From: Scatocola faecipullorum
GTDB lineage: Bacteria > Pseudomonadota > Alphaproteobacteria > RF32 > CAG-239
Length of the DNA stretch: 51,684 nt
Reading direction: 5' to 3'
Assembly (NCBI GenBank): GCA_018714685.1
Contig: DVNC01000020.1
Coordinates: forward strand, 1 to 51,684
A program made the position numbers and the translations under genes. This document shows positions 16,689-25,728 of the stretch, piece after piece. Below the pieces are notes generated by a model that was not told the origin of the DNA, searched no databases, and was given only the letters and a program-made list of their open reading frames with translations. Each line of letters opens with the position of its first letter. Position 1 is the first letter of the stretch.

Positions 16689-17399
16689 ATGTATGTTTGG
16701 GTATTGTTGGCGACATTTATTGCGATGTTGTATGCCTTTAACCTGTCAACCAGGGAAGATATGCGCTCCCTGTACACGGTTCCGCAGGCAGAATCGGTTG
16801 TGGCCAAAATCGTTACCCAGCATCGGGCAGCCCGGCAATATATGAAAGACCATCTGCCGCCGGATAACGGGACGACGACGATTTCCTACTATCCCGGCGA
16901 AATTAAGATTGATGACTTGCAGTATTATCTGCCGTACGGTTTTGAACGTGACAGCGAATATACGTCGCTGATTTATTGTCTGGACAGGGAAAGCACCAAT
17001 CTGTCGCAGGCGGTGCCCGGGTGTTCCGCAACCGGAGCCAGCTGCTGCAATGATCCGAAAACGGTGGCTTATCTGGTGACTTTCGGCTGTGTGCCGTCGC
17101 GGTGGCGGAATATTTTTACCGGAAAGCCGGACAATGACTTGCTGAAAGCGATGGAACGTGTGGTGGGGGCCGGCTCCGACTTCGGTTATGCCGACAAATC
17201 AGATGCCAGCCGCTGGGCAGCAACGGAAACGGTTAAGTCAACCATGGCAATCCGCGGGCGGGAGGTGACTTATACCTCTATTCCGCAGTATATAATTTCC
17301 AACAGTTTGGACGGGGTCGGAAACAAGTCGTTCAACAAGGTTTGCGTCAATAACAAAAACTGTCCTTACTGTTTGATTTATATGACCTCTTATCACTAG
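16689..17399 (+). CDS. Pilin-like exported protein, paralogous head domain to the fibre protein
   Basis: The protein has 236 residues. The N-terminus is one hydrophobic segment (MYVWVLLATFIAMLYAF) followed by a long polar helix, the shape of a pilin stalk but without an obvious prepilin peptidase site. YLPYGF near residue 80 matches EYLPYGF in the next gene, and in both it precedes a similar strand-rich stretch (TVAYLVTF here), so the head domains look related. Nine Cys, including a CC pair, suggest disulfides outside the cytoplasm. A frame start at 16635 is possible, but AAGGTG eight bases before 16689 favours this ATG. The next gene starts 19 bp after the stop. Confidence 0.7.
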   Translation: MYVWVLLATFIAMLYAFNLSTREDMRSLYTVPQAESVVAKIVTQHRAARQYMKDHLPPDNGTTTISYYPGEIKIDDLQYYLPYGFERDSEYTSLIYCLDRESTNLSQAVPGCSATGASCCNDPKTVAYLVTFGCVPSRWRNIFTGKPDNDLLKAMERVVGAGSDFGYADKSDASRWAATETVKSTMAIRGREVTYTSIPQYIISNSLDGVGNKSFNKVCVNNKNCPYCLIYMTSYH

Positions 17400-17418
17400 G
17401 AAAACGGGGAGAAAAACA

Positions 17419-20400
17419 ATGCAAAAGCAATTAAAGTCAAAATTAAACGAGCTCGGCAGCTTGATGATTGAGGCTATGGCAATGTTGGCCCTCATTTCCA
17501 TGGTGACGCCGATTTTGTATAAAAAGTCCGCCGAACGAACGACTGAGCTGCAGGATATTAACGCGGCGAGCGAGGTGCGGGCGCTGATTAAGTCGCTGGA
17601 CGATTATGTCAGCGACCACTATGATGATATTATTCAGGGTAAAAAGGTGCAGCAGAACTGTAATACGGCCGAAGTGAATTACAGTGATATGATTGCAACA
17701 TCAGGGCAATCTACGCAGAAGAAAACAATTAACATCAACCATTTTTGCGAATATCTGCCGTACGGTTTTCTGGATAAAAGTAAAAATGCACAAGATTCCA
17801 AGACTTTCAGCAAAAACTATCAGGTGGTTTTGAAAAAAGTTGACGGCGGTGACGGCCGGAAGAGAGTGGTTACCGCGTTTTTGATTACCGAACCGAGTGA
17901 CGGCGGGACTTTCCCGAAACTGCGCGCTTCCCGTATTGCGTCAATGATCGGGAGCAACGGCGGTTATATTAACGTTGCCAATAATGTTGCTTCGGCGATG
18001 GGTACCCAGGGTATTTGGAGTGTAGATAATCTGAATACTGATTTGGGAATTGCCGCCAATAAGGTGAAAGACGGAGCGATTATTGCCTCTTCGGTACAGG
18101 GAATTGCCGCGCAGGGCGGTGTGGATAATGAAAACGTGCTGTATCGCAAATGGCGCAGCAATCGTGAGTTAAATACGATGGAAACGACGTTGCTGATGGG
18201 TGCAAATGCGGCGCAGGGACAAAATATTATCAATGTAAACCAGATGATTATCGAGGCAGGGCGGCCGGGAAATTTTGAAACCGGAACGTCAGAGGCGGAT
18301 CATGCTCTGTATGTTAAAAAAGGCGGAGCAACGATTAAGGGCGGTATTAAGGCCGCGGATGCTTTGTTTACGGTGGATACGGCAGGTAAGACGACGGCTG
18401 TGGAATTTGTGGCCGGCAATTTTGACGCCAAGCAGGATTTGTTAAAACTCGGCGATGCCTTTACGGCAACCAACAGCGGACTGACGGTAAAATATAACGG
18501 CGGCACCTGGGGAGATGAAACAGGTGTTACCGATGCTCCGGTTAATATTAATGCCAATACCAAAATAACCGGAAATCTGCATGTGACCGGAAATGAATAT
18601 GTCGGCGGTAATTTGAGAGTTAAAGGTACGATTGATGCCGATAAACTGCATGCGCGGACACAATTGACCGTCGGCGGTACGCCGTCTGCCCCGACCAATG
18701 CAGTGGTTACGGAAACCAGCTCCGTCTTTAAACAGCCGGATTTCCGAATTGGCGGTACCAATAAAAATGATGCCCGTTTGTTTACCAATGCGACAGAATC
18801 TGTTTTGCGCGGCGGAACCGGCGGCTTGCTGTTGGATTCTTCACAGAATGTGACAATGCAAAGCGCAGCAGCCGGAGGCATTACGGTAACAGCAGGTTCC
18901 GGGCATTTAAATATGAGTTCGACCGGACAAGTAAATATTACCAGCGGTACGCCAGATGCTTCTCCGATTTCGCTGAATGATCAGATGATGAAATTAATGA
19001 GATCAACCAATAAGATTGAATCAATCATTAATTCTTATCGTATCGCGACGTCTGCCGGCGGTGATACGCAGGCCTTTATCAATCCGGGCGGCAAACAGCT
19101 GTTGACTAAAAATATGAAGTTACAGGTTCAAGATCCAAAAGGCGGTGATATCTTGGTGGTTGACCCGCTGACACAGGATAAAGGGGCTGCGACCATGAAA
19201 GGCAAGCTGACTGTAACCAATACGGATGCAACGAAACTGTTTCAGGTTACGCCGAATAACCAGACGGAAGATGTTTCGACCGTTAATGTCAGCAATGATT
19301 ATCTGCGGGTAAACCAGTTAAAAGACGGAACCAAGGTTTTAACGGTTGATACGACGGCAGCATTGAAGGCTGATACAGAAGCAAATAAAGGGCCGGTTTA
19401 TGTCCGCAAGGGAGTTATGGAGCTGGCAACAAACACCGGTACGACGGCCAGAGATTTGTCTGAACATCAGGGATATGTCAAAGCCGACCGTTTTGTTGAT
19501 AATAAAGGGTTGGATACATCGGCTCTGAGCAAACCGACAGATTTGGGAGTTTCTTTTGTTCAGCAGGGGGCTGCCGGAGCCTATGACTATTATCAGGTTA
19601 ATCCGGCTTACACTTCGGTGATGCATGATATTAAACTGACGACCCGCGGCGGGGCTCGGTTGAGCGACATTCTGCCTGACTTTATCAATAAGGGGATTTA
19701 TATTGTCGATAATACCTATAAAGCAGATGCAGTCGGTGATTCCTGGGCCAAGCGGGATGCCAACGGCTATCATACCGGCGGGTTTAATCCTCTGACGGCT
19801 TTTTCCGACTGCGGGACTACTCACTCCTGTGAGGTCAGTCCGTGGGCCGGTTTTGTGCCGGCACCGCAATGTCCGCCGGGATATATGAAAGTTATTACGT
19901 TGACGCCGGCAACGTTTTCGATGGCTCAGGCGGGTATTCCGGGGCCGATTACGACAAAGAAACCGGACTTGATTATTGACTATAATGTTCGTGATCCGAA
20001 CGAATATGTGGAGGGTGATACCGGGACGCATTACTATAATAAGTCTTCTTATGTAACGACGGCGCCGACTCCTCTGTATTTCCAGAAGAACACCTGGCTG
20101 CGTTCAATGGTTATTCCTTATTTGACCGGTTCGAACAGTTCGACTTTCCGTGGCTGGAGTACGGCAATGGGCTTTATTTATCCTTATACTTATTATAAGA
20201 AATATATTGATTTACTGGGACTGACGGTCGATACCAGCGGCGGTGCAAACAAAACGGTTATTTGGAATCTGTTTCCGGTTTATAACCAGACGCTGGAGGG
20301 CTATGCAACGGTTTATTGCTACTTTAACCGCAAAGAATCGGTTTGGAATGAGACTTTGGTTGATAAAGACTATGACCAGCTGAATAACTGGCGGGCGGTT

Positions 20401-20472
20401 TACAGTAAAGGCAATACCAATTATAATAAGCGTCTGAATGATCCGACGCTGGGTTATACCGACCCGTGGTAG
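17419..20472 (+). CDS. Giant type IV pilin-like fibre protein (candidate adhesin tip)
   Basis: The protein has 1017 residues. The N-terminus reads ELGSLMIEAMAMLALISMV: a Gly before the cut, Glu at mature position 5 and a hydrophobic helix, as in type IV prepilins cleaved by PilD-type peptidase. A pilin-like head (about 40-170) holds EYLPYGF. From about 370 to 700 there are repeated short Gly/Thr/Asn-rich strands (KITGNLHVTGNEYVGGNLRV), resembling phage tail-fibre or beta-helix shafts. From about 790 a distinct Cys-containing tip follows (QCPPGYMKVITLTP), then an aromatic-rich end. The layout recalls PilV-type minor pilins with adhesive tips, but no shufflon or recombinase is nearby. It ends at a strong terminator. 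Confidence 0.75.
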   Translation: MQKQLKSKLNELGSLMIEAMAMLALISMVTPILYKKSAERTTELQDINAASEVRALIKSLDDYVSDHYDDIIQGKKVQQNCNTAEVNYSDMIATSGQSTQKKTININHFCEYLPYGFLDKSKNAQDSKTFSKNYQVVLKKVDGGDGRKRVVTAFLITEPSDGGTFPKLRASRIASMIGSNGGYINVANNVASAMGTQGIWSVDNLNTDLGIAANKVKDGAIIASSVQGIAAQGGVDNENVLYRKWRSNRELNTMETTLLMGANAAQGQNIINVNQMIIEAGRPGNFETGTSEADHALYVKKGGATIKGGIKAADALFTVDTAGKTTAVEFVAGNFDAKQDLLKLGDAFTATNSGLTVKYNGGTWGDETGVTDAPVNINANTKITGNLHVTGNEYVGGNLRVKGTIDADKLHARTQLTVGGTPSAPTNAVVTETSSVFKQPDFRIGGTNKNDARLFTNATESVLRGGTGGLLLDSSQNVTMQSAAAGGITVTAGSGHLNMSSTGQVNITSGTPDASPISLNDQMMKLMRSTNKIESIINSYRIATSAGGDTQAFINPGGKQLLTKNMKLQVQDPKGGDILVVDPLTQDKGAATMKGKLTVTNTDATKLFQVTPNNQTEDVSTVNVSNDYLRVNQLKDGTKVLTVDTTAALKADTEANKGPVYVRKGVMELATNTGTTARDLSEHQGYVKADRFVDNKGLDTSALSKPTDLGVSFVQQGAAGAYDYYQVNPAYTSVMHDIKLTTRGGARLSDILPDFINKGIYIVDNTYKADAVGDSWAKRDANGYHTGGFNPLTAFSDCGTTHSCEVSPWAGFVPAPQCPPGYMKVITLTPATFSMAQAGIPGPITTKKPDLIIDYNVRDPNEYVEGDTGTHYYNKSSYVTTAPTPLYFQKNTWLRSMVIPYLTGSNSSTFRGWSTAMGFIYPYTYYKKYIDLLGLTVDTSGGANKTVIWNLFPVYNQTLEGYATVYCYFNRKESVWNETLVDKDYDQLNNWRAVYSKGNTNYNKRLNDPTLGYTDPW

Positions 20473-20484
20473 GACCGGTAAGAA

Positions 20485-20515
20485 AAAACACCCCGCTGCA
20501 GCGGGGTGTTTTCTT
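20485..20515 (+). terminator. Strong intrinsic terminator after the fibre gene
   Basis: AAAACACCCCGC (20485-20496) and GCGGGGTGTTTT (20501-20512) pair around TGCA. The T tract continues after it. The perfect symmetry would work on both strands. Confidence 0.92.
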
Positions 20516-20592
20516 ATGAACAGCCGGTTTATATTTTTAAGGTAATGTTTAAATATTTTCGTTATACTGATTTTATCAGCAAGGAGATTAAG

Positions 20593-21354
20593 ATGATGAA
20601 GATGACAGCCTTATTGACCGTAGCTTTAATGTCTTTGGGATACGGGGCGTATGATGCCAAAGCCCAGGCCACTTATTTCGGCGATGAGCCGGAGGGTGTG
20701 CAGTCGTTTCAGCAGGACAAAGACGCCTGGCGTCGCAAAGACGGAAAAAGGCTGCAGATTCTGCAGGGAATCAGCGATTCAATCGGTCAGGCGGCACTGG
20801 CCAACATTACCGGGGCGGAGCAGGTGTTTTGTTATCAGATAACCAGCCGTCCGAACAATTACAGCGGCTATACGATTAACGGCATGGTTGTTACCGGTTT
20901 TTGCGGCGTGGTGGCTCCCCAGTTGCAGGAAACGATTAAAGAGCAGTTTTTTTCAACGGCAGACAACATTGATTTTGTTAATTCAGAAAAATGCATTATT
21001 AAGCCGAAGATTATGATTCGCTGGGTCAGAGGGGTGGATTTTACGGATATGCTGATTTCGGCTCCGTGCTATTCTTATTCCATTTTTTACGGCGGCAAAG
21101 TGAGAACCTTTAATTTCCGCCCGGGGGCCGAGCTGGTGGATGCCATGGTTGACGCTTTTAAAGATTTGACGGTGCCGTTTGTTTCTCCGGCGCTGCTTAA
21201 CCAACTGCTTCCGGTCGGGGTTCCGCAGACGAAAGAGCAGCAGGAAATCGTCAAAGAGCAAAGCGGGCCGATACGCAAATGGGAACAGCCCAAGGCGCAG
21301 CCGGTTCAGGAAAAGAAAAACAAGGGCTGGAACAGCCTCAAATTCGGGGTGTGA
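20593..21354 (+). CDS. Secreted protein of unknown function, neighbour of the pilin set
   Basis: The protein has 253 residues. A signal peptide ends near DAKAQA (about residue 21), so it is exported. The mature part has four Cys, which could form two disulfides, and a C-terminal Gln/Lys/Pro-rich tail ending NSLKFGV. I do not recognise the fold. The frame is open from 20506, but AAGGAG at 20581-20585 and the signal peptide choose the ATG at 20593. It lies after the fibre gene's terminator, so it probably has its own promoter, although position suggests a shared surface role. Confidence 0.75.
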   Translation: MMKMTALLTVALMSLGYGAYDAKAQATYFGDEPEGVQSFQQDKDAWRRKDGKRLQILQGISDSIGQAALANITGAEQVFCYQITSRPNNYSGYTINGMVVTGFCGVVAPQLQETIKEQFFSTADNIDFVNSEKCIIKPKIMIRWVRGVDFTDMLISAPCYSYSIFYGGKVRTFNFRPGAELVDAMVDAFKDLTVPFVSPALLNQLLPVGVPQTKEQQEIVKEQSGPIRKWEQPKAQPVQEKKNKGWNSLKFGV

Positions 21355-21371
21355 TTTTGTTGCTTGATTCA

Positions 21372-21405
21372 GCGGGAGGACGGAAAAGGCGTCCTCCCGC
21401 TTTTT
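21372..21405 (+). terminator. Intrinsic terminator after the secreted-protein gene
   Basis: GCGGGAGGAC (21372-21381) pairs with GTCCTCCCGC (21391-21400). Five T follow. The convergent transporter gene ends just beyond it. Confidence 0.9.
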
Positions 21406-21426
21406 GTGAAAAGATTTTGTCTTCGG

Positions 21427-22479
21427 TCAGGGCAGGTAAACGACCTGATTGAAAACATTTTCCAAAAAGAAGAGAGATATAAAGCAAATGACGGCGGAGA
21501 TGACCGGCGTGGTGAACCAGCCGAGCGCAATGCGCGCCAGCAGACCCCAGCTCATGTTGTGGCCGCCTTTGGCAAGGCCTATTCCCATAACGGCGCCGAT
21601 AACTGCCTGCGAACTGGAAACCGGAACCAGCGGCAAAGCGGGCAGACCGCGGGAAAGCAGAAATTGTTCCAGTCCCTGTGAGGCGAAGATGAAAAGGACA
21701 ATCGACTGGGAAATAACAACAATCCAAGCGGCAACAGGGGTCATTACCATAATTTTTTTGCCGATTGTGCGCATGATCTTGTGGGAACGGGTGAAAATGC
21801 CGACGCTGACGGCAAGGCTGCCGATCAGAAACAAAAGCTGAGTGCCGCTGAGGTGCAAATATTTGAGGGAGACGCTTTGCAGCGGATTGGCGTCAACAAA
21901 AACGCCCATGACATTGCCGATGTTGTTTGAGCCTAAGGCATAGGCGCCGAAAGCACCTGTTATGATAAGGGCAATGCGGGTGTAGCTGTCCTGGCGCAGC
22001 AGGTGAATGCGCGAATGTTTGAGCCAAAAACGAATCAGCCAGTAAAGCAAAATGGCGATAATGCCGGCCAGCAGCGGGCAGAGAATCCAAGTGCTGACAA
22101 TCTGGGAAAGAATGCCGTAGTCGGTTTCTTTTCCGCTGTAAAAGTTCCAGCCGATGATCGCGCCGACGATGGACTGAGAGGTGGAAACGGGAATGCCGCT
22201 GTTGACCATCCAGTAAACGGTGAGGGCTGCGGCGCAGGCGCACATAAACGAACCGGCAATGGCATTGACGGCGCCCAGTTCAACCAGAGTGGTGCTGGCG
22301 CCGCCGCCGGAAAAAACGGCGCCCAGCATGACGAATACGGAGGCAATGACGGCCGCGGTACGGAAACGAACCATTTTGGTGCCGACGGCAGTGCCGAAAA
22401 TGTTGGCGGCGTCGTTGGCACCCAATGACCACCCCAGAAACAGGCCGCTGCTTAAAAAAATAAAAAAGGAATAGTCCAT
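21427..22479 (-). CDS. pit: Inorganic phosphate transporter, PiT family
   Basis: The protein has 350 residues and about ten membrane helices. GANDAANIFGTAVG at 20-33 and ALGSNNIGNVMG near 175-186 are the two PiT family repeats that bind phosphate and the cation. SGIPVSTSQSIVGA and LVPVSSSQAVIGAV are the matching second-half motifs. The family moves metal-phosphate with protons or sodium across the inner membrane at low affinity. It follows the DUF47 partner by 12 bp on the same strand, the usual order. It is shorter than PitA of E. coli (499), as is common for the smaller PiT members. Confidence 0.93.
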   Translation of the reverse strand: MDYSFFIFLSSGLFLGWSLGANDAANIFGTAVGTKMVRFRTAAVIASVFVMLGAVFSGGGASTTLVELGAVNAIAGSFMCACAAALTVYWMVNSGIPVSTSQSIVGAIIGWNFYSGKETDYGILSQIVSTWILCPLLAGIIAILLYWLIRFWLKHSRIHLLRQDSYTRIALIITGAFGAYALGSNNIGNVMGVFVDANPLQSVSLKYLHLSGTQLLFLIGSLAVSVGIFTRSHKIMRTIGKKIMVMTPVAAWIVVISQSIVLFIFASQGLEQFLLSRGLPALPLVPVSSSQAVIGAVMGIGLAKGGHNMSWGLLARIALGWFTTPVISAVICFISLFFLENVFNQVVYLP

Positions 22480-22491
22480 TCCGTTTCTCCG

Positions 22492-23151
22492 CTAGATATC
22501 ACGCTTGATAGTGAAAATCAGCAATTCGTCGATGCAGTCTTCGGCAATGTCGGCGATGTCGGCAACTTCTGTAATCAGGTTGCTGAGCTGGAGTTTGTTG
22601 GCCAGCGGCAGTTCCGAGTCAAAAATCGCTTCTTTCATATGACCGGAGGTTAAATCGGTTTCATGTTCCATAAAATAGACTTTCTGCGAATAGTCGCGGA
22701 CGGTGCTGATGTCTCGAAAGAAAGCCCGTGAAGCGATTGCCAGGTTTTCGCAGCAGTCGGTTACCTGGTCGCAAAGTTCAAGCATGCGGATGTGGTATTC
22801 GGCAGGAAAATCAGGGCGCTCAATATAAAAGCGGTAGCAGACTTCGTCAAATTTATTGATAACCTTATCGAGATTTTCAACCAGATTCAGCACATCGGCG
22901 CGAAGGTCGGGAATCAGGTTCTGTTCGTAAAGCCGGCTTTCAATGTCACGGCGGGTGATGTCGGCGTCGTGTTCTATCTGTTTGATTTGTTTGTTGAGCT
23001 TTTTGTATTCGTCGCTGCGCTGTTCGGCCAGATAAATGCGGATGGCTTTTTTGAAAGTCATGGCGGCGTCAATGATTTTATCGTGGAAGAGGTCTATTTT
23101 GCTTTCCAGCGATTTGGTTTGCGAAAACAGCGACAGCTTGACGTGAAACAT
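22492..23151 (-). CDS. DUF47/PhoU-like Pit accessory protein
   Basis: The protein has 219 residues, nearly all helical, without signal or membrane segments. It shows LFSQTKSLESKIDLFHDKI and IKQIEHDADITRRDIESRLYE, the latter matching the metal-binding EHxxD pattern of the PhoU/DUF47 family, and a later EHETD-like stretch (MEHETDLTSGHM). Such proteins sit next to Pit transporters and are thought to control or stabilise them. It is the first gene of a two-gene operon with pit. Confidence 0.9.
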   Translation of the reverse strand: MFHVKLSLFSQTKSLESKIDLFHDKIIDAAMTFKKAIRIYLAEQRSDEYKKLNKQIKQIEHDADITRRDIESRLYEQNLIPDLRADVLNLVENLDKVINKFDEVCYRFYIERPDFPAEYHIRMLELCDQVTDCCENLAIASRAFFRDISTVRDYSQKVYFMEHETDLTSGHMKEAIFDSELPLANKLQLSNLITEVADIADIAEDCIDELLIFTIKRDI

Positions 23152-23329
23152 TCTTCTTTTTCCTTATCCTGAACAGTTTGCCATAAATTATAACCGCTAA
23201 TTATGAAAAAAGTTTTAGCGGAAGAGATATTTATTTAGCAAATATAATTATATTTCTCTTGTAAATATATGGGAGATTGGCTAGATTATATGATGTTTTA
23301 ATTATAATTCGAAACTTAAGGATACAACT

Positions 23330-24046
23330 ATGAACAAATTGAATTCAATTTATGTTTCCATTCTGGCTCTGGTTGTTGCCATTGCAGCTCTGGTTATGTG
23401 CATCATGTGCTGCAACAACAAACAGTCCGTCAGCGTTGAACAGGCTTTGCTGGATAATCCGGAAATGATTGTCAATGCAATGCAGAAATATGAAGAAAAT
23501 ATGCGTGAACAGGCTTTGGCTGGCGCTCAGAAATTGATTGACGCCAATATTGAAGACGTCAACAATGATGCCAATACCCCGTTTGTCGGCGCGGCCGATG
23601 CGGAAAAGGTCGTTGTTGAATTTTATGACTATTCCTGCGGCTACTGCCACAGACTGTTCCCGGAACTCAAAGCCGTTATGGCGAACAACGGCGATGTTAA
23701 ATTTGCGTTCAAACCGTTGACTTTCGTTTCTCCGATTTCCGAATATGCTGCTCGTGCCGCTTTGGCTGCCAACAAACAGGGCAAATTTATCGAAATGCAC
23801 AATGCCATGTTTGAATTCGGCGGTCAGCTGACCGAAGCCGCGATTGATGAAATTGCCGGCAAACAAGGTTTGGATATGGAAAAATACAAAGCTGACCTGA
23901 ATTCTCAGGCGGTTTCCGATGAACTGGCCGCAGTCAGCGAACTGGCTAACAAGATTCAGATCAACGGTGTTCCGGCTCTGGTAGTTAACGGTAAAATGGT
24001 TCAGACTCTGGACGGTTCCGTTATTCAGGATGCGCTGAACAAATAG
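23330..24046 (+). CDS. Membrane-anchored DsbA-family thiol oxidoreductase
   Basis: The protein has 238 residues. An N-terminal hydrophobic anchor (about 7-28) ends in a Cys-rich stretch (MCIMCCNN); a lipobox is not convincing. A helical linker follows, then a thioredoxin fold with the inserted helical domain. FYDYSCGYCHRLFPEL carries the CGYC active site (Cys103 and Cys106), and NGVPALVVNG (about 212-221) holds the cis-Pro before the last strand. This resembles the Com1/ScsC-type group, which oxidises or isomerises periplasmic disulfides. Several Cys-rich secreted proteins in the window are plausible clients, though that is inference. It has its own terminator. Confidence 0.9.
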   Translation: MNKLNSIYVSILALVVAIAALVMCIMCCNNKQSVSVEQALLDNPEMIVNAMQKYEENMREQALAGAQKLIDANIEDVNNDANTPFVGAADAEKVVVEFYDYSCGYCHRLFPELKAVMANNGDVKFAFKPLTFVSPISEYAARAALAANKQGKFIEMHNAMFEFGGQLTEAAIDEIAGKQGLDMEKYKADLNSQAVSDELAAVSELANKIQINGVPALVVNGKMVQTLDGSVIQDALNK

Positions 24047-24061
24047 TTCTGAACGGAAATT

Positions 24062-24093
24062 AAAAAAAAGGGAGTTTAAAACTCCCTTTTTTT
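24062..24093. terminator. Bidirectional intrinsic terminator between the dsbA-like gene and ispA
   Basis: GGGAGT (24070-24075) pairs with ACTCCC (24081-24086). A tract of A lies on the left and T on the right, so both convergent genes can end here. Confidence 0.88.
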
Positions 24094-24109
24094 ATGTCTG
24101 AGCGAATGA

Positions 24110-25009
24110 TTAATATTTGCGGTCAATGATGTATTGGGCCAGAGCGCTGAGATTTTCGGCTTTGTCTCCGAAAATGGCGATGATCTGCCGGGCTTCGTCG
24201 ATAAGTTGCCGGGATATCTGTTTGGCATTGTCAAGGCCGTACAGTGTGACGAAAGTGACTTTCCCCTGAGCCGCGTCTTTGTTCAGGGTTTTGCCGACCA
24301 ATTCCTGCTCGCCCTCAACGTCAAGAATGTCATCGGCAATTTGGAAAGCGATGCCGATTTTGCGGGAATAGTCAATCAAAGCTTGGCGCTGCTGCGGAGA
24401 GGCTTTGCCGAGGACGGCTCCGGCTTCGCAGGCATAGCGGATTAAACGGCCGGTTTTCATCTCTTCAATATGCTTAATCAGGGCTTCGGCATCGGTTGAG
24501 GCGGGAAGCTTTTCCGCATAGAGATCAAGCATCTGGCCGGCAATCATGCCGTCAAAGGCTCCCGCGCCGTTGGCCAGCAGGCTGATGAGTTCGCAACGGG
24601 TTTCGGCATCGGCGGCAGTTTGCGGCGCGCTTAAAATTTCAAAGGCATAAGTCAGTAATCCGTCGCCGGCCAAAATGGCGGTAGCCTCGTCAAACTTTTT
24701 GTGACAGGTCGGTTTGCCGCGGCGGAGGTCGTCGTTGTCCATGGCCGGCAGGTCATCGTGCACGAGAGAATAGGAGTGCAGCATTTCCAATGCGACCGCC
24801 GTACGCAGGGAAGAGGAAAAATCAACACCGAAGAGGCGGGCCGTTTCATAAACCAAATAGGGGCGCAGTCGTTTGCCGCCGTTGGTAACGGCATATTTCA
24901 TCGCTTCGACGACGCGTTTTTCAGGGCCGTCAGGCAAAGGGAAGAAATCAGGCAGACGGCGGTTAAACTGTTCGGAATATTCGGCAATAACCGTTTTGAT
25001 ATCATTCAT
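24110..25009 (-). CDS. ispA: Farnesyl diphosphate synthase (short-chain polyprenyl synthase)
   Basis: The protein has 299 residues. The first Asp-rich motif DDLPAMD is at 85-91 and the second, DDILD, at 226-230. GGKRLRP (44-50) binds isopentenyl diphosphate. The Ser-Tyr pair before the first motif (HSYSLVHDD) suits a C15 product. The enzyme condenses IPP with DMAPP and GPP to give farnesyl diphosphate for quinones and undecaprenyl carriers. The start overlaps the xseB stop by one base (TAATG). dxs, often the next gene, is absent. Confidence 0.95.
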   Translation of the reverse strand: MNDIKTVIAEYSEQFNRRLPDFFPLPDGPEKRVVEAMKYAVTNGGKRLRPYLVYETARLFGVDFSSSLRTAVALEMLHSYSLVHDDLPAMDNDDLRRGKPTCHKKFDEATAILAGDGLLTYAFEILSAPQTAADAETRCELISLLANGAGAFDGMIAGQMLDLYAEKLPASTDAEALIKHIEEMKTGRLIRYACEAGAVLGKASPQQRQALIDYSRKIGIAFQIADDILDVEGEQELVGKTLNKDAAQGKVTFVTLYGLDNAKQISRQLIDEARQIIAIFGDKAENLSALAQYIIDRKY

Positions 25010-25257
25010 TACTGTTCGTCCATAGCTGCCAGCGGAGCCGTTTTGATTTCTCCGTCCGGCGCGATTTCAATTTTTTCGATCTTCAGCTGGGCCGCCTGAA
25101 GTTTCTGTTCGCAGAACTGTTTGAGTTTAACGGCCTGTTCATAAGCCGTGACGGCGTCATCAAGCTTAATCCGTCCGCTTTCAAGTTCGCGGACGATGTT
25201 TTCAAGTTTAAGCAGGGCGTCTTCAAAGCTCAGCCCTTGTAAATCTTCGTCTTTCAT
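25009..25257 (-). CDS. xseB: Exodeoxyribonuclease VII small subunit
   Basis: The protein has 82 residues. LSFEDALLKLENIVRELESG, LDDAVTAYEQAVKL and CEQKLQAAQLKIEKI are the conserved two-helix signature of XseB, which coats the XseA catalytic subunit and helps degrade single-stranded DNA. The frame is open from 25317, but GAGGAGG just before the ATG at 25257 and the family start decide. It precedes ispA with overlapping stop and start, a common bacterial pair. Confidence 0.95.
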   Translation of the reverse strand: MKDEDLQGLSFEDALLKLENIVRELESGRIKLDDAVTAYEQAVKLKQFCEQKLQAAQLKIEKIEIAPDGEIKTAPLAAMDEQ

Positions 25258-25425
25258 TTGTCCTCCTCTTCGGTTTACGGCAATTTTATTATATTCGCCG
25301 GGGAAAGGCAACAGCAATATAGCCGATGTGACTAAAGGCTAAAGTCTATATAGCTCTTAGTTGTTCTATAACTCCCAATCTATTGAATTTTATGCTAAAT
25401 TAGAAGGAGTTAAAGGAGGAAGAAA

Positions 25426-25728
25426 ATGAAAAATCTGGCTATTACGCAAGGAGCGGCAATGTTAAAGGCTTTGGGCAACCAGAAACGGTTGGAAATTCTT
25501 TATCATCTGTCGGGCAAAGAATTGAACGTGGGTGAGCTGGAAAAAATGGTTGATCTCAGCCAGTCGGCATTATCGCAGCATCTGGCGGTTTTGCGGAACA
25601 ACGGAATTGTTAAAACCCGCCGTTCGGCACAGACAATTTTCTATTCAATCCGCAGTGAAACGGCGCTTAAGCTGATTAATCTGCTGGACAGGCTTTATAA
25701 TAAGCCGTATCAAAACGGCGAGTGCTAG
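25426..25728 (+). CDS. ArsR-family winged-helix regulator
   Basis: The protein has 100 residues. A winged helix-turn-helix covers about residues 10-90: ALGNQKRLEILYHL, then LNVGELEKMVDLSQSALSQHLAVLRNNGIV, then the wing KTRRSAQTIFYS. The only Cys is the last residue, so the metal-binding CxC site of ArsR/SmtB is absent and the signal is probably not a metal bound there. AAAGGAGG precedes the ATG. It overlaps the end of rnd (opposite strand) by four bases. The target is unknown; the upstream AT-rich region could be its own operator. Confidence 0.9.
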   Translation: MKNLAITQGAAMLKALGNQKRLEILYHLSGKELNVGELEKMVDLSQSALSQHLAVLRNNGIVKTRRSAQTIFYSIRSETALKLINLLDRLYNKPYQNGEC

